Origin: Brienomyrus brachyistius
Lineage: Eukaryota > Chordata > Actinopteri > Osteoglossiformes > Mormyridae
DNA length: 64,000 nucleotides
NCBI RefSeq assembly: GCF_023856365.1
Contig: NC_064537.1
Span: 10,603,072 to 10,667,071, forward strand
Direction: 5' to 3'
In this document: positions 44,671 to 54,732 of the stretch, in pieces
Layout: the number at the start of each line of letters is the position of its first letter
How positions within the stretch are numbered: the first letter of the stretch is position 1
The notes under the pieces: generated by a model
The model's database searches: none
Seen by the model: only the letters and a program-made list of their open reading frames with translations
What the model was told of the DNA's origin: nothing
Translations under genes and position numbers: made by a program

Positions 44671-47566
44671 CTCAGGGTGCAAACACAGTTATAATGCTCT
44701 TAGCCGGTTAGCCTGACTGTACCAAAAAGGGCGACAGATTTACCCGGCATTGCAGCAGCATAGCCACGTATACTAGTGTCCACTAGTGATGCGCCAAGAC
44801 AAGCTGATGGCATTTTAGTGCTACAACAAAATCCTGCTAGAACCGTGCCCTAGCCGAGGTTAAACGGTCCAGTGGCCTAACGGGAATTTAAGGGCATGAG
44901 GGGCCTATTTTTAAAAAAGGGTCAGACATTTCAGAAGTAAGTTAGTCTCGGATGCTTCCTGTCAGACGACCTGAACTGAGAAAAGCGACCGTCCGAGTGG
45001 GGGGAGGGAAACAGGTGTACGAATAAGAATCTGATACTAGTATCTCACCACTGTGCACCTGTCACACAGCACACGCATTGAACTTGCACCGAGAATGGAC
45101 GATCCCATAATCCTCTGGGGCTTGATACCCCCTATCCAACCCGTGCAGGCGTGTCTGAGGTGCGAGAAGGAAAGGGTCCATGTCTTACAAACCTTTAGGG
45201 GTCCCGGCACGGAGCCGCAGGGCCGGATGGTGCACAGGCGTGTCTCCTTCACTAGTTTGCACTTCCTGTTGTCGTTGGTGACACGCGAGGACACGCCCAT
45301 CCCACAGCTACGGGAACATGGGGACCACTCTGTGGTTTGAATGATGCACTCCCTCACTACCTGCATCCACGCTGGGGGGGGCATGTCAGTGAGGAAACAA
45401 GGTTTATGGATGTTGTTTAGTGACCTGAGGCAACATTTCATAATTCAAACTGAAGAACCTGATTTATTAGCGGAACTGAGCGAGAGCATCTCTTACCAGC
45501 CAGGTGTTTCTGCTCCTGTTTCTTGTCCCATTTCTTTCCTGTCGCCAACAGCTCGTTCTCGGCGCTGTTTTCTGGCTTGTATGGGTGCCGGTGCGTCGAG
45601 GACTGGTCTGGCTTCCCCTTGTGGCAGTCCAGCCTGGGGCAACACTGGCCTGGCACTCTGATGAGGCGTGGGGCGGGGCAGGAGGGCGTGGCAAAGAGCA
45701 GGTGGGCGGGGCAGAGCGGGGCACAACCCACCGCCCCATCCACACAAGTGCACTGGTGCTGGCAGCCGGCGTGGAAACTCTCCCCGCTCTGGTATATCCT
45801 ACCGCTGTACTCGCACGTGCGGCCCTCCTGCTTTGCTGCAGGGGGACAACAGGGGGCGCCAGTGAGAGGCGTACCCAACAGCTAGACTCCTCTCTCACCC
45901 CTCTCCCCAGAGCCCTACTCCACCCTCACATTCCCCTCGTACCCCTGCAGATGCCTCGGTCGTGGGTGACGTCGTTCCCGTAGTTACACTCCAGACCCTT
46001 GTGGTGGTCGCACGGCTGCGTGGGGTGGCAATCCTCATTCAGCTGCGCAGCACACACCTTACAGCAGCCGCAGCCATCCGGCACTGCGCTCACGCCCGGG
46101 GGGCAAACGGGGGCCCCTGCAGGACAGTCACATACTGCGGGACAGTCTGCGTAGACCTTCGTGGTCAAGGGGCACAAGCAATACATCCACAAGTCAATGA
46201 ACATAAAATAAATCGTAATGGTATGCTTAAAGTTAAAGATGACTATAATGCAAGTGATTTTTAACGGAGCCCTTCAAAATGGCATTGCCCTGGAGCACAC
46301 AGAACCATCAAATAGTGTTTGTGTAATTTGGGAGTCCGACATCTGCTCATCACACCTCATCGAATGAAATCATACAAACAGAGTTCAATCAGATTCAACA
46401 ACTTTCTCACGGTGTGGAGAAACATTATCCTGTTACTGAACTTCAGCTAATTTCACTTCCCTGTGTTGGAAACACCACCCTCTCAGCATGCAGTCCAAAC
46501 ATACACCTTATATGTTTAGGAAAAAAAATGTGTACACACACAAACACAGCGATTAAACTCTACCCTTTACAACTAAAATACCCATGGGGTTTATGATGGA
46601 TCACCTATCACATATATTAAACCCTCCTGATCATTCGCGGAACATAAAAAATAGCCAAAATGTGCAGCTGATGACCTGAATGGTGCCTGTTGACCATGTG
46701 GGAGGCGAGCCAAAGAGAACACCCATGACCTTCCATCAAACAACAATTTCGCCACAAATGCGTAAACATAAATGGGTAGCAGTCGGGCCACTGCAAAATG
46801 TCACATGGCACAATTACGGCCATCTGCGAGCCGTCGGTCGCGTCCCACCCTTCGCCATCTTGCGATCAAACAGCACCGCATCTGGGCTTGTCGCTGTCGC
46901 ACACGACCGCCACCACATCATACCCACGTCACTGCATCAGCGCACACTGGCGTCTTGGGCCATATTATATCAACGAGGAGTAAATCCATACTCTCAGATC
47001 CAGTTGTCGGATTCTCATTCCTTAACGCATCCTGATAATTTATTTGATCAGAATGGCATCAAAGGTATGAATTCACAGCTAAATATTTTTGGTCGGAAGA
47101 CCGGCGACGATAAGTAAATTGTGGGGCATTCTAATACAATTACACACGACTACAGACACTAATTTGGCGGCGACATTTTACAACAAGTTGCAAAAAAACT
47201 ACACCGAGGGCATTGAAACTCCATCATCTCCTAACCAATCGCCATCAGCGAGCACTTAATAAACAGCACAGGAATATATAAAGGCAGTTAAATTACCTAA
47301 TGAAACTCAATCATACATCTTACCTCATTTTACCTCCGTTTTAAATTAGAAAGTATGTAGATAACTTCACATACAGTAAATGCTATGGATGATCCACATG
47401 CGTATTTAGTTTGACGTCTCGTCGAGCAGTAGACAGCAGCACGTGAGCTCAAATGTCGCCAAATTGTTTACATAATCTGAGTCGCGACAGAAACAATTAC
47501 ATATGTACAACTTACCAAACTGACAGTCCCCACTGCAGAAACAACGAAGTAAAAAAAGTTCTTCAT
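44282..47566 (-). CDS. ccn1l: CCN1/CYR61-like matricellular protein
   Basis: Five exons (47566-47516, 46156-45943, 45835-45497, 45371-45193, 44587-44282) give 362 residues in the classic CCN one-domain-per-exon plan. Exon 1 encodes a hydrophobic signal peptide ([17 protein letters not shown]). Exon 2 is the IGFBP domain with [10 protein letters not shown]. Exon 3 is the VWC domain ([16 protein letters not shown]) plus a hinge. Exon 4 is TSP1 ([11 protein letters not shown]). Exon 5 is the C-terminal cystine knot (262-362) with ten cysteines. CCN1 type is chosen for [20 protein letters not shown] and [15 protein letters not shown]. Known role: secreted, integrin- and heparan-sulphate-binding matrix signal downstream of YAP/TEAD. 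Fish have several ccn1 paralogues; which one this is cannot be settled here. It is intact and convergent with ddx39a. Confidence 0.92.
46680..47117 (+). other. 145-codon ORF in ccn1-like intron 1, doubtful
   Basis: The longest ORF inside intron 1 of the ccn1-like gene lies on the opposite strand, in DNA somewhat richer in GC than its surroundings. No family is recognised, and the other strand is also partly open. It may be a repeat fragment; I do not call it a gene. Confidence 0.15.
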
Positions 47567-47823
47567 CCTGTGTGGTGATGTCTATAAAAATAGATTTGAC
47601 GAGTGTCTGCGTTCTAGCTAATTTCTAACTATTTTTATGACTTATAGATGTGCAGTCAGTTAAGCCGTCCGCTATTAAATCTAAAGAATTACATAAGAAA
47701 TAGATATATCGTGAAAACGTTACGACGATTTTTTTACTTCGTCTATTGATACTTTGCTGTCCTTTGCTCCGTGCACCAAAAAGTAACTAACATGCGACCA
47801 TTCAACAATTATTTTGCTACGTC

Positions 47824-47831
47824 TATTTATA
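47824..47831 (-). promoter_or_regulatory. TATA box of ccn1-like gene
   Basis: TATAAATA reads on the minus strand about 258 bases upstream of the start codon. This fits the TATA-containing, inducible promoters and leader of CCN genes. A CCAAT motif lies about 50 bases further upstream (near 47,879). Confidence 0.65.
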
Positions 47832-48578
47832 CTTCCCTCGTGCTGTTCATTGCAGCCCCGCCTCCTGCAAAGCGTTCAGCCAATAAACATACGGGCAGCT
47901 AGCCAAGAAATTCCGAAGGGTTGGGGAGGGACGGGGCTAAGATTGGTGCAAGTTAACCTGGACTGCGAATGGTGATTAACTATGAATGCAGTCATTCATA
48001 AAATCTAGAATTACTACATTCCGAAAATCCAATCTTTGGTGTTTATTTATTTATGTTTGAACATAAATATTGTCCCTTCTTTAAAGGCGGCCCGACACGC
48101 ATTCCTTTTTTTAACTGCCTCTCTATGAAGACCAATATAAATATACTCAGCTGGCTTGTGTGTGCCACATCAATACAGGTACTGCCGGGAAAAAAAACTA
48201 TCGAATATTCTCATTTCTTAATGAAAATGCTGGAAGGGAAACAAATTAAATATTTGTAGAGAGAGCTGGTTGGCAGTACAGAATGCTTGTTCAAGAATTT
48301 TATAACCATCACTTTCGTATTTTAATCAATATCTTATTCTGTTCTGTCTCTTCGTACCTGTTTACTCCTTGCTTTTATTTCCATAAGAGATGCTTTTCCT
48401 TCTCTGTTACACTTTTATTCATGTCATTTAGCTCCCATAATACCTACTCTTGTCTCCATCCTCTTCCTAATCCTGTTTGACTTCAACTTCGATCCTTTGA
48501 CTACCCCCCCTCCCTTTCTCTCTCCCCACCATTTCCTGTGTCCACCACACCTCTCCTGGACAGACCTCCATTGATGGA

Positions 48579-48593
48579 GGAATGCGCGGAATG
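48579..48593. promoter_or_regulatory. Tandem TEAD-type motif, 3-bp spacing
   Basis: GGAATGCGCGGAATG is two direct copies of the TEAD half-site GGAATG with a 3-base spacer, about 750 bases upstream of the TATA box. Two single CATTCC sites lie closer (48017-48022 and 48100-48105). CCN1 is a canonical YAP/TEAD target; binding here is inferred. Confidence 0.5.
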
Positions 48594-50370
48594 AGCAGTG
48601 AGGGTGTAGGTGAGAACAGCTTCAGCTGCCAGTACACACACACTCACAAGATATACTGTCCAACTGAACACTTTCCCACACACTGATACTCATTGTCTGA
48701 CATCCAGAACGAGCTTGATTGCCCGAAGCAGGCTTTCTTTGATACACTGATGCAATTCGAGTCCACTGCACACATTTTAACATACGCAGGTACGCGCAAA
48801 TTCACCCTCCGTATTTTCCGTATGATAGCTTTTCTTTGATATTGTTTTATGCGAAGCACTCTGAATGGCGCGTGTGTTTGAAGATGTGCTATACTGTATA
48901 AATAAACTCGCATTGCCTTTCCCAACACAAATTCTTGATTTAAATGAATGCCGAATTATTGTTTTAAGATTGCGATGTTTTTCATTCAAATAAGGTGCAT
49001 ATTTGTAGTAAATACAAAGTGTTTAAATTCTAGCACGGTGTAAAATCTTGCACCGGTAAGTGTATTTAGTGCTAATTTTGCGATCAGAAAGTCTTACCCA
49101 TACCCCCACCCACCTACACCAACAGGGACTTTGACCTGAGTTGCTTTGGAATGTCAAATTGGTAAAATATTTATGTAATGAAACCATGGGAATTATTTTG
49201 AGATGGAAAATCTAAGAGTACATTTATATACAGGCCTACAAATACAGTACATACGCATACATCTGTGCAGCGAAATATGCATCCGTTTGTCACACGGCGG
49301 TTTCAGTAAGCTTGCGGTAGTTTATTAAAGAAAGTTGCTTCACAGCTGGATCCGATCCCCGTTAGTTAGAACCAGCAACTCAAACAGACATATGCAGACA
49401 CCCAAAAACACCCGCAAATGATCATATACACACCCCGGAGGCTTAAGTGCCCCGCCACTCCCCAACCCCGATTTCACGTACATTTCAAGCAAACATCAAC
49501 TCGCAATTATCCACGTCGCTGCAGTTTATTTTTGGCATTTTATCCACTTCAAAGATCACCATTTCCAGAGTTACTCCGATATAAACAGCAAACAGCGAGT
49601 GGAGGAAATAACTGGCGGGAGAATGTGGGCAGAGGCTGCAGATTACAAGAGAGGCTTTCTAGAGAAAACCTTTGGAGATGGTGAGAAATGGTAGGAGCCG
49701 GTAAGAGTTAACGCAAGTAAAGAGGGACGCATATGTGTCATCTGTCTCAGTGCTGTTACAGAGAGAGTGAAAGAAAGACCTGTGTATTTGTCTTAAGAGA
49801 ATTGTTGCCTATACCGGACTCGGCAAGAACCCCGCCCCCTCCCCATCTGACAGTTTTCCTGCCAGGCTGACTACTGTCTTTATACATAACAGGTCACACG
49901 CCACAGAATGGGAGTAGTTTATCGCTGCTGGAGGTAAGGAGAAAACGATAACAACAGAAATGTAGGAGTAGGAGTAAGTGGCTAAATAGATGTAAGTGGT
50001 TGTCACGATTACTCGATTAAACTCAATTACTCGATTATTAAAAAGCATCGATTAAAATTTTCCTAATGATCACTAGGGAATATATCGGAAGGGAGACGGT
50101 GCATATCGGATGAGGATCCAAGTAAACAGCGAAAGCATAATTTTCGTAGAAGCACTTAACATTAAAAGTGAATGAATGTCAATATTACAAAGCAGAATTT
50201 GTAATGCAGAACTTAAATATCATCACAGAACGACTGCAACGCAAATACAAGTTTAAACAAGACACCCAATAATGCGAGGTTAGCCATAGATATACCATAT
50301 GGACAAAAATATTGGGACACCTGGCCAATACACCCACAAGACCTTTTATGACATCACATTCTAAATCCAT

Positions 50371-50980
50371 CCATCCATCCATTCATTATCTGCCACTTAT
50401 CTGGAGCCAGGTTGTGACGGCAGTAGTCTAATCAGGGATGCCCAGACCTCCCTCTCACCAGCCACCTCCTCCAGCTCCATTGGGGGAATACTAACTCAGT
50501 CCCAGGCCAGCCGAGAGATATAAACTCCCCGGCATGTCCTGGGTCTGCCCCAGGTCCTCCTCCTGGCTGAACTTGCCCGAAACACCTCCCTAGGCAGCCA
50601 TCCAGGAAGCATTCTAGATTGATGCCGGAACCACTTCAACTGACTGCTTTTGATGCAGAAGAGCAGCGGCTCTACTTTGAGCCCCTCCCGAATGTCCAAG
50701 CTCCTCACCCTATCTCTAAGGCTGAACTCAGACACCCATCCTTCGGAGGAAATTCATTTTCGCTGCTTGTATCCGCAATCTTAGTCTTTTGGTCTCTACC
50801 CAGAGCTCATGACCATAGGTGAGGGTAGGAACGTAGATTGACTGGTAAATCAAAAGCTTCGACCTTCCAGTTCAGCTCCCTCTTTACCACGACAGAATGG
50901 TTTAGTGTCTGCATTTCTGTCGACACTGCACCGGTCTACCTGTCCATCTCCTTCTCCTTTCTTCCCTCACTTGTGAACAG
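50371..50980 (-). mobile_element. LINE reverse-transcriptase C-terminal fragment
   Basis: The minus-strand translation gives FSLRDRVRSLDIREGLKVEP, SSQLKWFRHQSRMLPG, LPREVFRA and TWGRPRTCRGVYISRLAWD. This is the hallmark C-terminal end of non-LTR reverse transcriptases very common in fish. Stops and shifts make it inactive. It starts at a CCAT repeat and is flanked by the duplicated target word. Confidence 0.8.
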
Positions 50981-50993
50981 ATTCTAAATCCAT

Positions 50994-51329
50994 CCATCCA
51001 TTTCCCAAGGCACTTATTCTTCTGGGCTGTGGGGGGCCCGGAGCCTATCCCGGAAGCTATGGGCGTGAGGCAGGGAATCCAGGACGGGGGGGGGGGGGCA
51101 TTCCATCGCAGGGCACACTCACACACACCATTAACTTACACGTGCACTCCTACGGGCAATTTAGAAACTCCAATTAGCCTCAGCATGCTTTTGGACTGTG
51201 GGGGAAACCAGAGTACCCAGAGGAAACCCTACAACGACATGGGGAGAACATGCAAACTCCACACACTTGAACCCGGGTCCCAGAGGTGTGAGGCAACAGT
51301 GCTAACCACTGCACCACCATGCCGCCCAG
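50994..51329. mobile_element. Widespread teleost interspersed repeat
   Basis: It contains CCTATCCCGGAAGCTATGGG, ATTCCATCGCAGGGCACACT, GCAATTTAGAAACTCCAATT, CAGCATGCTTTTGGACTGTG, GAGAACATGCAAACTCCACA and CAGTGCTAACCACTGCACCA. This series recurs across teleost genomes. A G run (51087-51098) interrupts it. Confidence 0.75.
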
Positions 51330-51750
51330 ATTCTAAATCCATAGCATCAATATGTAGATGGTCCCTAGATGGTCCCTCCAGTACTGACTTTCCCAAACAC
51401 AGAGGTACATTTGCAGGTGAGGAACTGATGTTGTGCATGAAGGCCTTGCCTCGGAGAGCGCATGCAGAGTTCATGCAAAAGCAGTGGCACTAAACTTTAG
51501 AGTGTGTTTTTTTTTTAACAAATACTAGATAATGCTGAAAAGGAACCATCATTAAAATTGCAACACTTTAAGTTTGGTTCCATATGACTGAGTAAAAATG
51601 TTATTGATGGTTTGAACGCAGTTCAATAGCCCAGCTAATTGCATGTGCTTGAAATGCCATGTCAATATTAACATTGCGCATCTTGCAAGTCTGTTAAGGT
51701 GGTTCAGTGGTGCAGTGGGTATTTGTGTTTGTGGAGTTTGCACGTTCTGC

Positions 51751-51789
51751 GTGTGTGTGCATGTGTGTGTGTGTGTGTGTGTGTGTGTG
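51751..51789. repeat. (TG)n microsatellite
   Basis: TG tract with a single CA interruption, inside the nested transposon block. Confidence 0.9.
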
Positions 51790-52089
51790 CTTTTTCAGTG
51801 GGTCCTCGGGTTTCCCTCTACTGTCCAAAAAAAAAGCAACTTCAGTAAATTGGAGTGCCTGAATTTTCCGTATGTGTGACTGAGTGCGCACCAGTTACAA
51901 TGTATATATTACATATTATATTATAAATGATTATTAAATTAATTGTTGGATTGATTGGTAGCTTATTTGATTATTGATATAATTGATAATGACAGCCCTA
52001 CAAATGTCAGAAGGGATTTATGACAAAATGTTGAATTGTGAAGTTTTTACCCCCTGAACTTTACAGTAGAATTTCATGAAAACATTTCA

Positions 52090-52130
52090 GTTTTGGTCGC
52101 TACGCAGAGCTCATGACCATAGGTGAAGGT
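52090..52130 (-). mobile_element. Short second LINE fragment
   Basis: CTACGCAGAGCTCATGACCA then TAGGTGAAGGTAGG repeats the LINE segment at about 50,798-50,828 (CTACCCAGAGCTCATGACCA). It is a separate small remnant. Confidence 0.55.
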
Positions 52131-52842
52131 AGGTAAAATGAAATTCCTCCACAGGTCTTGCATCTCCCTTAAGCTCTGCCATGACTGTACCTACTGAAGC
52201 AGTGAGCATTAAGGGGCAGCTCCGCCCCCATCTGTCTCATGTTATTGATTATTGATTACTTGCTACCCTTTAACCCACCTGTTAATAATTCCGTGTTTTT
52301 TGCACAGATGATTATGCATGCTGACTCCTACCTTCAGATTGGTCACTGGGTCATTTGGTAATTTAATGAAATGTTTTTGAACGAACCCAGATAACATAAC
52401 AGGAGAAAGTCGGGACATTGTTTTTTTTGAAGCAGGATCTAACCTGTTTCTGTTGCTTAATGTATGCTACTTGATGCCAGGAATATTGTTTTGCCAGGGG
52501 CCGTGGCAATCTGTCCATAGTAATAGACTGTAAGAGTTGATTTGCACATATATTTGGTTTTGGAGATCACTTTGGGCCCTTTGAGGTGGATTGCAATTAT
52601 TATACTTTGATTGGCTTTTTGGGAAACACCCAAGATTTTAATGAAGCATTATTAATGATTTGGCATAGTACTTAAAAAACTGGAATAAAAAAACACAAGA
52701 AGGAGAAGTAGAGACAGAAATGCTAAGTGGTTAAGCATTTTTTTGTTTAATGGTGTGAAAAACGGTCCCCACAAATGAAAACAACAGGTTTTTATTACAT
52801 GGTGGGGGACATTTTGTCCCCAAAGTGTAATATAAGCATAAT

Positions 52843-52880
<38 letters not shown>
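52843..52880. repeat. (CA)n microsatellite
   Basis: Uninterrupted CA tract in intergenic DNA. Confidence 0.95.
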
Positions 52881-52883
<3 letters not shown>

Positions 52884-52946
52884 TATTGCAGATACTATTA
52901 AATTCATGAAGTGTCTCTCCGCAATCTAGCATACCTACAAAACTGG

Positions 52947-53805
52947 TACAGTAAAACCTTGGATTGCGAGTAACTTGGCTTGTGAGTGTTTTGCAAGACG
53001 AGCAAAATTTAAAAATAAATTTTAACCTGATAAACGAGTATTATGTATATGCTTTGTCTGCTGAGCATCATGTGATCACGACTGAGCCAATGGTTCTTCT
53101 CTCTCTCTTTTGCCGCGGGATTGTTTCCCATGCTCAGTCCCAATTGGCGTGCCTCACTTGTATAGTCAAAATTTAGTTGAAAAACACCTCCCGAATAAGG
53201 GTGTAGTAGTGCAAGCAATGCATCTGTTTAATGACAATGCAATTCCTCGCATTCCGCATTCCTCGAAATCGAAAAGGAGGCAAAAGGAGCTGTCATTGAA
53301 TAGGTTATTCAAGGAGGTTGAATAGATAGAATAGGTCTCATCTCCCTCACACCATCCATGATTCTTTTCAAAGGTAAAGTGCAGGTTAATTTGTTTTATG
53401 TATTTGACACTTTTTATTGATCCCCGTAGGGAAATTGTCTTTACGCCTCCCACAACTAGCTCTTTTTTCATAGAGGAAGTTGTCTGCGAAGGGCTGCCAC
53501 CTGTAGCAGCGCCCAGGGAGCTGGGGGTTAAGGGACTTGCTCAAGGACCCACAGGCTGAGGCTGGGTTTGAACCTGAGACCTTCTGATTACAGGCACACA
53601 GGCTTAGCCCACTGAGCCACACACTGCCCCGTATTTTTACTTAAAATACTTATTTTGTATTGATCATTTTTATATGAATATTTTTGGGTTGTGGAACGAA
53701 TCATCTCAGTTTCCATTATTTCTAATGGGAAAATTCACTTTGATATACGAGTGCTTTGGATTACAAGCACGTTTCCGGAACGAATTATGCTCGCAAGCCA
53801 CTTTC
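52947..53805. mobile_element. pogo/Tigger-like non-autonomous element
   Basis: Left end: CAGTAAAACCTTGGATTGCG then AGTAACTTGGCTTGTGAG. Right part: GTGGAACGAATCATCTCAGT, CATTATTTCTAATGGGAAAA, CTTTGATATACGAGTGCTTT, GGATTACAAGCACGTTTCCG, GAACGAATTATGCTCGCAAG. This is the inverted terminal pattern of Tigger-type elements. The extreme right terminus seems lost. A SINE (53403-53633) has inserted inside it. Confidence 0.65.
53403..53633 (-). mobile_element. tRNA-derived SINE, minus orientation
   Basis: Reverse-complemented it has GTGTGGCTCAGTGGGCTAAG (A box), GGTTCAAACCC (B box), CCCCCAGCTCCCTGGGCGC, and ends AAAGACAATTTCCCT then GATCAATAAAAA. It is the same family as 32160-32385. GTATTTGACAC and GTATTTTTAC at the two borders may be a decayed target duplication. 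Confidence 0.85.
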
Positions 53806-54732
53806 GTCCATATAGATGGAAGGGGCAGGAGTAAGTGGGCGGGAGCCAGTGGGGTGTACACCCCCTTCTTAAATGGAGGGGAAAAAAGAGGAATTGGTCA
53901 TGGAGTGAGAGAGACATTGGTAGAATGGTAGAGAGGAAATGGAATTTGAGTCCGGTGGTTATTTTTAAACCAGAACAGGAACTCCGGTATTGGCTTCCCA
54001 AACACAGAGGTACATGCTGAGTGAGAGCTTGGGGGTGGGGGGGCTGAAGGGCTTGCACTATACTGGATGATTATAGCATTAAGGTGGGAAGGGGATTACA
54101 GCAAGCCCATTTCATGAAGACGCTGGCAGGCAGACACAGACACACAGACTGCCACTTGCCTGAGTGCCACTCGGCTGAAATCATCTCCTGCTCTGTGAAG
54201 TTCCATTTCAATGGGATGATAAAGGCTGGGAGGGAAACTCACAGGAAAACATGCAAGGAAATGCTGTAAAGTATAAAAGGAGGGCCAGGTACACAGGTAA
54301 AGAGAAAGAGCTGCTGATTGTTTGGGAAGGACCTCACATTCTATATCACCTGTGTTCCTCCTTGGTGGGGGGGGGGTCATTATTTTGGGTTCAATTGACA
54401 CCTTCATTCCCACCCTACTTGCTTCCTCTGCTCCTCTCCTGCTCCTTCAATGGCTTAGGACAGGGTGTACCTTGGGAAACAGAGCCCCCTTGTTCTCCAT
54501 GGCCGCCACCCCCACTCCTGACCACAGGGACCCCACAAAAATCCCAAATATTTAAGCAATTTGTGGTGTCGTATTTTTTTTGGGGTGCGACTGAGGCGGG
54601 GGGGGGGGGGGGGGTGTTGGTTGGGCAAAGCAGACACAAATTCAGTGGAGGGACAACTGAAATAGCACACGGATCCACATCTGAACCAAGCAGTGGAACA
54701 TGATGTAAGCGGGGCTGTGCCACATACCGGTA

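Larger units (their letters stand above)
50296..51385. mobile_element. Tc1-like 5' end split by two insertions
   Basis: CATATGGACAAAAATATTGG then GACACCTGGCCAATACACCC and TTTTATGACATCACATTC is the terminus of a Tc1-like family. It continues after the insertions as ATTCTAAATCCATAGCATCA then ATATGTAGATGGTCCC. The 13-base word ATTCTAAATCCAT occurs at 50358-50370, 50981-50993 and 51330-51342, once at each insertion border. Confidence 0.7.
49995..52005. mobile_element. Old hAT-like element, termini only
   Basis: The left end reads TGTCACGATTACTCGATTAA then ACTCAATTACTCGATTATT. The right end, reverse-complemented, reads GGGCTGTCATTATCAATTAT. This matches the inverted GGCTGTCA...CGATTA termini common among fish hAT-family elements. 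The interior has no transposase and is filled by younger insertions (Tc1-like, LINE, another repeat). Pairing of these two ends is inferred. Confidence 0.4.
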
